Notes: generated by a model not told the origin, from the sequence alone. 64,000 nucleotides of DNA from DATNFP01 sp035606335 (GCA_035606335.1 DATNFP010000170.1:4191-68190), one strand, 5' to 3'; shown: positions 43,825 to 52,206, counted from the stretch's first letter. Numbers and translations: made by a program.

Positions 43825-44061
43825 CTAATTGCCACTTTCTTTCGCTTGCTTCACCCCCTTAAAAACAGCATAAATAGCCATAGCATGCCCATGCCCCAGA
43901 TCGAAATCTTTTTTTAGCCACGCCACCACATCACCCGCTTTTACTCCATTTCTTAATTCACCTTTTTCCAAAAAACCCTTTTTCTCTGCAAGCTTTTTAA
44001 AATCCTCAGGAGTTTTGCCGGTCTTTGTTTTTATGTTATCTATATATGCTTGAAACGACAT
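43825..44061 (-). CDS. DUF4287 family small protein
   Basis: A 78-residue protein matching DUF4287: FQAYIDNIKTKTGKTPEDF, then GDVVAWLKKDFDLGHGHAMAIYAV. Members are short cytoplasmic proteins often found beside DoxX-like or stress genes; no function is known. It is the last gene of the AraC-VOC-DoxX-DUF4287 group on the minus strand, 10 bases after the DoxX-like gene. Confidence 0.85.
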   Translation of the reverse strand: MSFQAYIDNIKTKTGKTPEDFKKLAEKKGFLEKGELRNGVKAGDVVAWLKKDFDLGHGHAMAIYAVFKGVKQAKESGN

Positions 44062-44071
44062 AGTGGAAACT

Positions 44072-44479
44072 TTAAGAGTTAGCTAATGATACATTATTTA
44101 CACGGTATTCACGATTCTTCAAAATCCTATGATACAAAATATAAGACCCAATTAGCAGCACAAGAGCAATAAACGGCGGTAGCAAATAGCCCGTTGCTCC
44201 ACCCACGCATATGCCGGAATAGATAGCTGCGGTTAGATCAAAAGTAAAGCCGGCATAAACCCATTCTTTTATGCGGGGATATCCCGGAATGTATAACGCA
44301 ACGAGACCTAAAAGTTTTGTCACACCGGTAAAAGGTAGAAAATAAGCGGGATATCCCAGTATTTTAGTAAAATGTTCTACAGCATACGGCAGACTCAGGG
44401 CGCTTGGAATAGCTGAGCCAAGTATTGAAAATGTAAACAATGCCATTATCGTCCAGTAAATGATCTTTATCTTTTTCAT
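44072..44479 (-). CDS. DoxX-like membrane protein (second copy)
   Basis: A 135-residue four-helix membrane protein related to the one at 23076: GSAIPSAL, ILGYPAYFLPFTGVTKLLG, IKEWVYAGFTFDLTAA. An ATG at 44500 would add seven residues, but alignment with the other copy favours MKKIKIIYW at 44479. It lies between the VOC and DUF4287 genes. Confidence 0.8.
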   Translation of the reverse strand: MKKIKIIYWTIMALFTFSILGSAIPSALSLPYAVEHFTKILGYPAYFLPFTGVTKLLGLVALYIPGYPRIKEWVYAGFTFDLTAAIYSGICVGGATGYLLPPFIALVLLIGSYILYHRILKNREYRVNNVSLANS

Positions 44480-44506
44480 TTGTTTCTTATTTAAAGGCAT
44501 GAGTAG

Positions 44507-44833
44507 CTATTTTTGATGAAGGGTTAATCCATTTCCATCTGCGTCTTTAAACGGAGCAAACTTACCCCACGGCGTATTGTCTATTCTGTCAATTTCTATT
44601 CCTTTCGATCTTAATTCCTCAACTTCCTTTTTAATATCGTCAGTCTCAAACATCACATTAGCATACTTTGATAATGAAATTGACGTAGTTTGATTTGGTA
44701 GCCCCATCTGCAGCCAGGTTTCACCATCACCAAGCGGAGCTTCAACTATTACCTGAAACCCAAGCTTCATATAAAATTCTTTTGCTTTTTGCTGATCCGA
44801 TACCGGGATCATGATAATTTCGATCGTTTTCAT
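44507..44833 (-). CDS. VOC (glyoxalase/bleomycin-resistance) family protein
   Basis: A 108-residue beta-alpha-beta-beta-beta protein: PVSDQQKAKEFYMKLGF, ETWLQMGLP, VMFETDDIKKEVEELRSKGI, KFAPFKDADGNGLTLHQ. Such proteins bind a metal or a small molecule as dimers; many are isomerases or resistance proteins. The metal-ligand pattern is incomplete, so the activity is open. Second gene of the AraC group. Confidence 0.85.
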   Translation of the reverse strand: MKTIEIIMIPVSDQQKAKEFYMKLGFQVIVEAPLGDGETWLQMGLPNQTTSISLSKYANVMFETDDIKKEVEELRSKGIEIDRIDNTPWGKFAPFKDADGNGLTLHQK

Positions 44834-44923
44834 GATTTTATTTTATTTGTTTATGAAGCAAAAATAGAATAGGAACATAGCCTGAACATGGTTCAGAACT
44901 TGGATAGAATGGTAATTTTTATA

Positions 44924-45832
44924 CTACTTTTTTTCTCTGAATTCCAGAGGTGTGATACCTACCAGTTTTTTGAAGAATTTGCCAAAATTAGCAGGGTCGG
45001 AAAAATTCAGCTTATAAGCTATCTCGGCAATACTGTAATCTGTGTAACTAATGAATGATTTTGCCTCGGTTAATAGCCTTTCATTGATATAGGAGAGCGC
45101 GTTCTTTCCCGAAACGGATTTTACTGATTGGGAAAGGTGGTTAGGTGAAATAAAAAGCATTTTTGCATAGTCTTCTATCCTTCTTTTTTCGATATAGTTG
45201 GTATTTACAAGCGCGATAAATTTTTTAAGAAGCACTTGTCCGGGATTAGCGAGCTTTTGCTGCGAGATATCATTGTAGGCTGAAAACTCTTTTAGTTGAT
45301 ATAGAAGCGCAAGTAATTTCAAGCTGGCTATTTTGTGATCACTTGTTTTCTCGTATGCGGTAAAAACCTCTTCGAAATGGCAGGACAATTCGCTGAACTT
45401 CTCATGGGTTATTTTATGAAAATCAGTATGCTGAATATCAAAGAATGGAAATTCTGTATCAAGAGAAGGTTTATAATAGGAAAAACACTCCCGCTTAAAA
45501 TAGATCAGGTAACCATGAGTAGAGGTGTCGCGATAAAAACTATACATGAGTCCCGGCGCCTGGAACACCAACAGGGAATCCAGATCATTTACATTAGTGT
45601 TGTCGTATGAAATTTTTGACTTTTCGGCATTTGTCAGCAACCCAACAAAATAAAATCCCCTTCTGAATGGTGGTTTGTACACCACGTTATCATCATTCTT
45701 ATGCAGTCGCAAGCACAAAAAAAGCGGGTCCCTGGTTCTTTCGCTTACTGATGTGGAGGCAAGAAATTCATTAATATCATCGTAGTAAGGAATAACAGCA
45801 TTTATGAAATTGGAACTATTGCCGGTGTTCAC
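44924..45832 (-). CDS. AraC-family transcriptional regulator
   Basis: A 302-residue regulator. The N-terminal ~190 residues are an unrecognised ligand domain. The C-terminal ~100 residues form the double helix-turn-helix: DYAKMLFISPNHLSQSVKSVSG and SIAEIAYKLNFSDPANFGKFFKKLVGITPLEFR. It is 90 bases upstream of the VOC-DoxX-DUF4287 genes and on the same strand, so it probably controls them. The palindrome cluster at 45884-45995 is directly upstream of its start. Confidence 0.9.
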   Translation of the reverse strand: MNTGNSSNFINAVIPYYDDINEFLASTSVSERTRDPLFLCLRLHKNDDNVVYKPPFRRGFYFVGLLTNAEKSKISYDNTNVNDLDSLLVFQAPGLMYSFYRDTSTHGYLIYFKRECFSYYKPSLDTEFPFFDIQHTDFHKITHEKFSELSCHFEEVFTAYEKTSDHKIASLKLLALLYQLKEFSAYNDISQQKLANPGQVLLKKFIALVNTNYIEKRRIEDYAKMLFISPNHLSQSVKSVSGKNALSYINERLLTEAKSFISYTDYSIAEIAYKLNFSDPANFGKFFKKLVGITPLEFREKK

Positions 45833-45883
45833 GATGATATGCGATTTTGTATGGAAGTAAGTTATAAAAACTTTGGTACATGT

Positions 45884-45995
45884 CCTACCAGGTAGGCTTT
45901 TACGGCCCGGGCATAAAACCGCTAAACATTAACCTGCCAGACCACGCTGGTCTAAGCGTCCGCTTAGACCTACAATATTTCAAGCGTCCCGCTTG
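45884..45995. repeat. Cluster of five palindromes
   Basis: In 112 bases: CCTACC-a-GGTAGG (45884-45896), GCCCGGGC (45905-45912), AGACCA-cgc-TGGTCT (45939-45953), GGTCTAAGCG-tc-CGCTTAGACC (45949-45970) and CAAGCG-tcc-CGCTTG (45981-45995). The third and fourth share GGTCT and exclude each other. The stretch is richer in G and C than its surroundings and looks like an inserted palindromic element. It lies between two minus-strand genes. Confidence 0.75.
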
Positions 45996-46021
45996 CAAAT
46001 GATGTGGAATAGCCTATCAAA

Positions 46022-46475
46022 CTACACTGTAGCAATAGCATCAGCAGACTGTGCAGCAAGTGCAGACTCGTGATAATGGATCACACGCCACCTATCCTGA
46101 GTATTCCGGAACAGCATAGTGACACGGCCACTGGGCCGGAACAGCTCCTTGCGCCCCTTGAGCCTGACCGTAGAATGAAACTTGAAAAAAGCGATAGCGG
46201 TATCACCGAGCGAATCGATCCTGATATTATCGATCTCCTTGGCCACCATTTTCATCAAGGTGTTCCGGCAAGGCTGTATAGTATTGCTCAATGGCGTCCC
46301 AACCATATATTGGTTCAGGTTTTTCCATAGCAACATAGATCAGCGAGGCATGTTTGTGATCCCAGATAGACATAAGGCGCTTAGGGTCGAGTTGCAGAAA
46401 ACCTTGACGGTAAGTTTCGATGAGATCGGCAATCTCACGCTCTATATCTCTATCTTGTTTGGATAGGTCTTCCAA
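46022..46475 (-). pseudogene. SnoaL/NTF2-like gene split by a frameshift
   Basis: The upstream frame (TTG at 46475) gives IEREIADLIETYRQGFLQLDP ... AIEQYYTALPEHL (shown in two parts) and stops at 46227. The other frame continues MKMVAKEIDNIRIDSLGD, FFKFHSTVRLKGR and WRVIHYHESA to 46022. Dropping one base in CACCTTGATG (near 46253) fuses them into about 150 residues, a typical SnoaL-like size, with the C-terminal RWRVIHYHES motif of the family. The start is poor: no ATG is available before the upstream stop. Confidence 0.7.
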
Positions 46476-46561
46476 TTTTGTAGTTTTAAATTATCGAGAT
46501 TTTAAATGCACCAAAATCATACCAATCAACCATTCATACAATTAATCGCTTCTCGTTTTTC

Positions 46562-46654
46562 TATCATTATCCCAAAACTGTATAATCACTGTAAAGAAAT
46601 CCCATAATCATAAAAATTCTATTTCCTTCTATTATCCTCTCAAACTTTGCGATA
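46562..46654 (+). repeat. Duplicated ~95-bp block, left copy
   Basis: The first 58 bases (46562-46619, beginning TATCATTAT) match 51207-51264 at 52 positions; both copies then end in AAACTTTG(C/T)GATA. This copy ends 20 bases before the ATG of the methyltransferase gene, so it probably includes its promoter. Confidence 0.75.
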
Positions 46655-46674
46655 TTGGAACAAAATCCAAACCG

Positions 46675-47340
46675 ATGACAACAGACATTTTTTCAAAAGT
46701 AGATAATTATATAAGTGATCTGCTTGCCCCAGAGGACAAAGCCTTAACCGACACGATCGCATCGTTGAATGAAGAAGGTATGCCGCAAATAAGTGTTTCC
46801 GCCAACCAGGGGAAATTGCTACAGGTGCTAATCACTGCTTGCAATGCTAAAAACATTTTGGAATTGGGCACATTGGGCGGATACAGTACTATTTGGATCG
46901 CAAGAGCATTACCTGCCGACGGCAAAGTAATTACCATTGAGGCAAATGAACAATATGCGTCGGTAGCAAGAAAAAATATTAAAAATGCAGGAGTAGCAGA
47001 TAAAGTACAACTGAAAACAGGAAAGGCATTAGACATCCTACCTCAATTGATTGCTGAACAAAAAGAACCTTTTGATTTTATTTTTATTGATGCAGATAAG
47101 CCACCTTATACAGAGTATTTCGAGTATGCCCTAAAGCTATCCCGGAAAGGAACAGTGATCGTTTGCGACAATGTGATCCGCGAAGGGAATGTTTTAGATA
47201 CAGAAAGCACGGACGAAAAGGTAAAAGGAGTTCAGCGGTTTAACGAAATGCTGAGTAATAATAAAAGTGTAGTTGCAACTATTATACAAACTGTCGGCAT
47301 TAAAGAACACGATGGAATGGCAATAGCCGTTGTGCAATAA
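46675..47340 (+). CDS. SAM-dependent O-methyltransferase (class I, catechol-type)
   Basis: A 221-residue methyltransferase. SAM-binding motif I is ILELGTLGGYSTIWIA; the acidic residue in ITIEANEQYA binds the ribose; FDFIFIDADKPPYTEYF carries the metal-binding aspartates and VCDNVIREGNV the next ligand pair. This is the caffeoyl-CoA/catechol O-methyltransferase group, with an Mg-dependent mechanism; the substrate is unknown. Stand-alone gene, divergent from the broken SnoaL-like gene. Confidence 0.9.
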   Translation: MTTDIFSKVDNYISDLLAPEDKALTDTIASLNEEGMPQISVSANQGKLLQVLITACNAKNILELGTLGGYSTIWIARALPADGKVITIEANEQYASVARKNIKNAGVADKVQLKTGKALDILPQLIAEQKEPFDFIFIDADKPPYTEYFEYALKLSRKGTVIVCDNVIREGNVLDTESTDEKVKGVQRFNEMLSNNKSVVATIIQTVGIKEHDGMAIAVVQ

Positions 47341-47351
47341 AGTATGAGATA

Positions 47352-47858
47352 TTACCCTTGCAAAGCCTTTTCATAGAGAAAGAATGGCAATTCCCTGCCA
47401 TCGAAAAATATTTCTCCTCGCTTTTTATATCCTCTCGCTTCGTAAAATTGTAATACCCTCTTATTGGGGCTATACGCATCGAGCCTCACAGATGAGTAGT
47501 TATTATTTATTCCGTACAGTTCCGCAAAATCCATAAGCTTTCTTGCTATCCCCTGCCCCTGGTACAATGGGTCAACAGCAAGGCGATGAATGATCAGCAT
47601 TTTACCTATATTGTTATTCCAGGTTATTGTGGCATACTTAGGGTCTTGCTCATCATTAATGCTGATTACGCCAACACACCTGTTTTCAACAACAGCACAA
47701 TACAAATACTTTTTTTCAATGTCTCGTTCTACTATCGAAAGTGTAGGATAACTATCCATCCATTGAAAAATGCCCTGTTTATCCAATTCATGTTTACAAT
47801 TGCACAGTATCGAAAAAATTTCTTCTGTCTGATTGTGCTCGGCAAGTTTAATTTCCAT
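47352..47858 (-). CDS. GNAT family N-acetyltransferase
   Basis: A TTG at 47879 extends the frame, but the ATG at 47858 is chosen: 168 residues. Motif A, IHRLAVDPLYQGQGIARKLMDFA, contains the Q/RxxGxG/A acetyl-CoA loop, and VLQFYEARGYKKRGE is the C-terminal family motif. No indication of substrate. It converges on the methyltransferase gene (12-base gap). Confidence 0.88.
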   Translation of the reverse strand: MEIKLAEHNQTEEIFSILCNCKHELDKQGIFQWMDSYPTLSIVERDIEKKYLYCAVVENRCVGVISINDEQDPKYATITWNNNIGKMLIIHRLAVDPLYQGQGIARKLMDFAELYGINNNYSSVRLDAYSPNKRVLQFYEARGYKKRGEIFFDGRELPFFLYEKALQG

Positions 47859-47882
47859 GGATAAGAAATTGATACGCAAAAA

Positions 47883-48659
47883 TTACTTTTTTGCAATATT
47901 TTTTCTTTTTTCTTTTTCTTGTTTTATTATCTCATTGCCTCTTTCAAAAAAAAGCATGTCAATTAGTTTCGCCTTCGTATAAACAAATGAGGATTTTGTA
48001 CCATCAAATTGTAATGAGGTGATTATTTTACTATCAATGATAAATTTATGTTTCGTATAAAAATAAAATAGGCTCTGCCAAATAGCTTTAACCTTATCAA
48101 TTGACTCCTGATAATTTAAATATCCTAGGTTAGCCTTACCAATACCCTTAATAAAAAACTCATCCATAGCCGGCGTACAACCAAATATCCCTAACAGAAT
48201 TTTAGTTACAAGAATTGCGGTTGCTTCCTGAGCATTATCTTTACCATCTTTCACTAAAGGAATATTAATCCTACTACCAATTTCACAGTACAGAGTAGTT
48301 AAATCGCTAATTGTAACATCATAATTATCAATATCTATTTCCCAGTATTTTTCTGGTGTTGCAGCTGCAAATTCTATAACTGGCTTAAGTGCATGTGAAC
48401 TGTGACGTAATAAAGCTGTAGAACCTCGGAACATACCCCAACTTGCTAAATAGCAAGTCAGTTGCAGTACACTTAGCTCAATATTTTCTTTGGCAGCTAT
48501 TTGTAACAAGATATCTTTTTTACGAAAAGATTGAAAATAATTATAACAATAATCAAATGAAGCGTATCTGTGAATATGGCTGATTTTGTCTGTATAATTA
48601 TTTATTCGCTTTTCGATCTGATCGTCAGATAGGTTTTGCAGAATGTTTTCTTTACTCAT
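47883..48659 (-). CDS. Protein of unknown function, 258 residues
   Basis: The ATG at 48659 is preferred over a TTG at 48680. No signal peptide or TM segment; mainly helical. Distinct parts: DYCYNYFQSF, LQLTCYLASWGMFRGSTALL and, near the C-terminus, KVKAIWQSLFYFYTKHKF. I recognise no named domain. It is AT-rich and belongs to a block of accessory genes (AlbA_2-type pseudogene, DUF2971) on the same strand. Confidence 0.55.
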   Translation of the reverse strand: MSKENILQNLSDDQIEKRINNYTDKISHIHRYASFDYCYNYFQSFRKKDILLQIAAKENIELSVLQLTCYLASWGMFRGSTALLRHSSHALKPVIEFAAATPEKYWEIDIDNYDVTISDLTTLYCEIGSRINIPLVKDGKDNAQEATAILVTKILLGIFGCTPAMDEFFIKGIGKANLGYLNYQESIDKVKAIWQSLFYFYTKHKFIIDSKIITSLQFDGTKSSFVYTKAKLIDMLFFERGNEIIKQEKEKRKNIAKK

Positions 48660-48705
48660 TGTATTAAAAAATAAACTCAACCTTTACAAAGGTAAAATTT
48701 AACTG

Positions 48706-50072
48706 TCACTTATAATTTGCTAAATCTTTTAGTCTTTTTTCAAAAATCTCAGTGAAACTAATTGTCCGACAGTCGGGTAATCCAATTCCTTCTAAAATGA
48801 ATCTTGCAATTTGGAAAAACGCATGGTCATCTGATAAGTTAGTCTCGTAATATCTGCCATCCCTGAATTCCGGTATTTCTATTTCATTCTTTGGAGAAAT
48901 TGGGATGTTGTAAAGTTTTAGCTTTTCTAAATAATCATCGTTATCAAAAAAAATGAACTTTCTCCAATAATCAGTAACTCTAGCTCTAAATCCAACCTTT
49001 ATCTCGAAATCAAATTTATTGTCTTCTAATACTGCTTTGTATTTTGCGATAATAACCAAAATATTTAAAATAAACTCAGTTCCATCGATAAGCTTAATAT
49101 AATTCGCAAAGCCGGTATTACTCTCGTAGGGACAATATTTTTTTAAAAGGTAGTTGATAGTATTCGAGTTTAAATAACGCTTGGGAATATTTTTAGGGCT
49201 GAATTCGTTAAGAGGAAATAAAAATTTTAAATTACCATTTCTAAATAACTCAACAGTCGTGTATTTATAAATAAGATTGTCTGCATTTAATGGCCTTATT
49301 ATCAAGGAATCTTCTGAGCTATAAATACTGTTAAACCCTAAATTTAAATTGATATTGGGATCTAGTTCGTTTAAGTCTACTTCTACATTTGATAAAATCT
49401 TATTGCTACCTCTTTAAAAAACTCAGATGTAGAAAATTGCTTGAAAAAAAAATTATCAAATGGTAATGGGAATAGGTATAATTCCAAATAAGTCTGATTC
49501 CAGTCAGATTGTCCTCTTGTTTGAGTGAGTTTGAAATTGCTAAAATGTTCTATAGATTGGTAGTAAGAGCTCGTCTTTTCATTTAGCTTTTCAATTATAT
49601 ATCTGTCTTTTATAGGCTTACTTTCATTATTTTCTCTTTGATAAATAATACCTTGACTAGTTATGTAAGGCGGTGTTGGACTTTCTTCTACCTGAATTAC
49701 CAACACAGTATTTTTATTTGCCAATTCAATTTTCTTAAAATGATACATTGGCCTTGGGCTGATATTTGAATTTATAACCTGAGACAATTGATCATCTAAG
49801 TTTCTGTATTCAGTAACATCTACTCCGTCAATCGAAATTGGTTTATTTTTCTCATCACAAGTTATACCCCAAAAAATCCAGCCCCCTTTCGTATTTGCAA
49901 AAGACGAGATAGATTTAGAAATTTTAATATTATCTAATTTATGAGAATTTGATTTGGGCACATCTCTCTTATATTCAATATACCACCCTTCGCAAATTTC
50001 ATTTTCAATTAACGGTATTAAGTCTTGTTCTGTTAATTCTGATAATTCTTTATTAAATGGATTATATCTCAT
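48706..50072 (-). pseudogene. AlbA_2 (Schlafen-like) ATP-binding protein gene split by a frameshift
   Basis: The first part (50072-49383) has the AlbA_2 domain: IEYKRDVPKSN, ISSFANTKGGWIFWGI and QVEESPTPPYITSQGIIYQRE. It stops at 49383 in the frame VAIRFYQM. The downstream part is open from about 49414 and continues LSNVEVDLNELDPN through 49305 down to 48706. Adding one T to the four-T run near 49402 gives VAIRFLSNVEVDLNELDPN without a break, a protein of about 450 residues. The AlbA_2 domain is found in Schlafen relatives and some defence-associated proteins. Inactivation or sequencing error cannot be told apart here. Confidence 0.75.
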
Positions 50073-50110
50073 ATGTCAACAATTGTGATGCATATTAAAT
50101 AAACTTCTAC

Positions 50111-51073
50111 TTAACGATAGTGGTCAATTTTAGAAGTTTCAATCCTCACTTGGTTACCGGGATACATTTTGCCCATCATATATTTTATCTGAGCTTCATT
50201 AAGTTGTTTTTCCATTATTTTAGGGCCCAGAATGATATTTTTAATTTTTATTAGTTCTGAATCTTGTAAAATGCACGGCATTTCGATTATGGGAACTATT
50301 ATGCCATATCTGTTTAATCGAAATTTCTCCTTAAATGTTTTGTGATTCATCCCTGGGGTATTTCTTACCATAATTCTGACTTCTCGTTCGTCTTGATAGT
50401 CTGAATGCTTAAAGAAGAACTTCCAATAGTCAACCATTTGGAAACCCAAACCAATATTAAATTGTGTTCTTAATTTGTTCTGCCACTCTTTAAGTGTTTC
50501 AAACATTTTCAGATCATAATAAACTTTGGAGATAAGAACATTATTGTATGGGTTGTAATTGTGATCAATTGAGAACTCAATCATCGCACCTCTTCCATCA
50601 TCACCGTACAATCTCCATTGATTTAGTTGGTCAGCAGCTTTGGAAAAGCAGAAAACAAAATGGTAGTTATGATAAGCCATTGTAATAGAATTATATGGAT
50701 CTGTATGTTGTCTCCCCATATAATTGTTTACATAGTTGATTTCTGATCGGTCATTCAAACCGGCTAGCGCATTTAGATGTAAAACACCAGAACTCAAGAT
50801 ATGAAAAAGACTTTCAAAAGATGTATAGTGATAAAAGGTGTCTAATCTTTCATCATGAAATATATTTCGAAAAAAAGCATATTCGTATTCTGGATCAAAT
50901 GATGCTATTAACTCGCTATCACTCGGGATAAAGGAAATATTTTCTGCAATTTTCTCGTGGTTACAAAAGTTATCATCGATATATGCATCCAAAGAATTAG
51001 CAATTTCTTTCAAACATTGGCTTAACTGTTCGCAAAACTGTTTTTTAGTTTGTTTATCCAACATGGCAGTCAT
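50111..51073 (-). CDS. DUF2971 family protein
   Basis: A 320-residue cytoplasmic protein. The DUF2971 core is visible: TFYHYTSFESLFHILSSG, LHLNALAGLNDRSEI, FVFCFSKAADQLNQWRLYGDDGRGAMIEF (read as three linked motifs) and KHSDYQDEREVRIMVR. This fold is related to ADP-ribosyltransferase-like enzymes in the opinion of some authors, and such genes are frequent in accessory islands; no activity is proven. It is upstream of the broken AlbA_2 gene and may be in the same transcript. Confidence 0.8.
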   Translation of the reverse strand: MTAMLDKQTKKQFCEQLSQCLKEIANSLDAYIDDNFCNHEKIAENISFIPSDSELIASFDPEYEYAFFRNIFHDERLDTFYHYTSFESLFHILSSGVLHLNALAGLNDRSEINYVNNYMGRQHTDPYNSITMAYHNYHFVFCFSKAADQLNQWRLYGDDGRGAMIEFSIDHNYNPYNNVLISKVYYDLKMFETLKEWQNKLRTQFNIGLGFQMVDYWKFFFKHSDYQDEREVRIMVRNTPGMNHKTFKEKFRLNRYGIIVPIIEMPCILQDSELIKIKNIILGPKIMEKQLNEAQIKYMMGKMYPGNQVRIETSKIDHYR

Positions 51074-51206
51074 AAAATTATATACTAATTGGCAAATAAA
51101 TCATACTGCAACTCTGCTGTTGATTTTATAATGTGAAAGCTAAAGCATAGTATTTGCAGCCCTATAAATTAATTCTCATATCAGTATTTTTTTGTGCTAA
51201 TATTTT

Positions 51207-51303
51207 TATCATTATGCCAAAACTGTATAATCACTATACAGAAATCTCATAACCATAAAAATCCAATTTTCTCACCTGCCGGATCTTCCAAAACTTTGTG
51301 ATA
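51207..51303 (+). repeat. Duplicated ~95-bp block, right copy
   Basis: Direct repeat of 46562-46654 (52 of 58 bases identical in the left part; conserved AAACTTTG at the right end). It ends 12 bases before the ATG of the helix-turn-helix gene. The two copies bracket about 4.5 kb of accessory genes. Confidence 0.75.
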
Positions 51304-51315
51304 AAAAATATCACA

Positions 51316-52206
51316 ATGAAAAAACAACAAGCCCGTAACCTCTACTTCCAGTCAGAGCTATCCCAAACCCGCATAGCAGAATTACTGGATGTAGATCGCA
51401 AGACAATTTATTTATGGATCAAAGAAGGCCGCTGGGCGGAGATCAAAAAGTCCGCACAGCACATGCCGTCCATTCTCGCAGAGCAATACTACAGCCAGCT
51501 ACTGGCAATAAACCAAATGATATTGAACAGGGAAGAGCAATACCCCACCCAGCAGGAAGCAGACATAATAAGAAAGCTCACACTCACAATAAAGAACATA
51601 AAAGACGGCCAGACCGTCGGCGAAACAGTAGAAGTACTAATGAACTTTATCCACCGGCTATCCAAAACAGACCTCGCCCTCGCAAAACAAATATTACCTC
51701 ACACAGACAAATATATAAGAGACTATGCAAACCCCTCAATATTAAGGCCGATAGAAAAAGAAGTTGAAGAAACAGAAGAAGAAAAACACGCAGACACGAC
51801 GCCACAACCCGAATCACCACAACAACAAACCACCACCCCGCAAAACCCACCCCAACCAAATGGGTCATTGCGAGCTTCGAAGCAATCTTTGACAACACAA
51901 ACCGGAAACCACGATCACGCAAACACAGCACCACCCATCGAATCATTACCTGAACAACCCTCACAAACCCCAAGCTCACAAAACATTGAACCAGCCATTG
52001 TCGAATTGTCAAATTGCCAAATTGCCGAATTATCAAAAACGGGGTACAAATGGGCAATGAACGAGCAACCGATCTTCACCATGCAGGAAGCCCTGATCCG
52101 CTACAGGCAAGGAGATTGGAGCGACAACACCTGGCTCAGGTTCCTCAAATGGCATTCTCAGCAAAATGGGGAAAATCTTTCGACAAGCACAAGATCAGAT
52201 CAATAA
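51316..52206 (+). CDS. Helix-turn-helix protein, terminase-small-subunit-like, with repeat-derived linker
   Basis: A GTG at 51298 is possible, but the ATG at 51316 is preferred: 296 residues. Residues about 5-40 (ARNLYFQSELSQTRIAELL, then VDRKTIYLWIKEGRW) form a helix-turn-helix like those in small terminase subunits and related Bacteroidota proteins. A helical part follows to about 145. The linker (about 150-250) is rich in P, Q, T and E and includes two pieces of intergenic repeat DNA (51864-51892 and 51997-52037). The C-terminus has MQEALIRYRQGDWSDNTWLRF. No other phage gene is near, so the phage link is weak. Confidence 0.65.
   Translation: MKKQQARNLYFQSELSQTRIAELLDVDRKTIYLWIKEGRWAEIKKSAQHMPSILAEQYYSQLLAINQMILNREEQYPTQQEADIIRKLTLTIKNIKDGQTVGETVEVLMNFIHRLSKTDLALAKQILPHTDKYIRDYANPSILRPIEKEVEETEEEKHADTTPQPESPQQQTTTPQNPPQPNGSLRASKQSLTTQTGNHDHANTAPPIESLPEQPSQTPSSQNIEPAIVELSNCQIAELSKTGYKWAMNEQPIFTMQEALIRYRQGDWSDNTWLRFLKWHSQQNGENLSTSTRSDQ
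51864..51892 (+). repeat. Intergenic-type repeat inside a coding linker (TCATTGCGAG...GAAGCAATCT)
   Basis: TCATTGCGAGCTTCGAAGC-AATCT matches the well-known dispersed bacterial repeat of the form TCATTGCGAGG-ACGAAGCAATCT. In this frame it reads SLRASKQSL. Confidence 0.6.
51997..52037 (+). repeat. Intergenic-type repeat inside a coding linker (TCAAATTGCC words)
   Basis: CATTGTCGAATTGTCAAATT followed by GCCAAATTGCCGAATTATC. The same words occur in non-coding DNA at 772-803 and 43012-43050. Here they encode IVELSNCQIAELS. Confidence 0.55.

Noticed and set aside
51316..52206. Prophage boundary based on the terminase-like helix-turn-helix protein next to a tRNA
   Set aside because: No integrase, large terminase, portal or tail gene nearby, and no att-like duplication of the tRNA 3' end seen.
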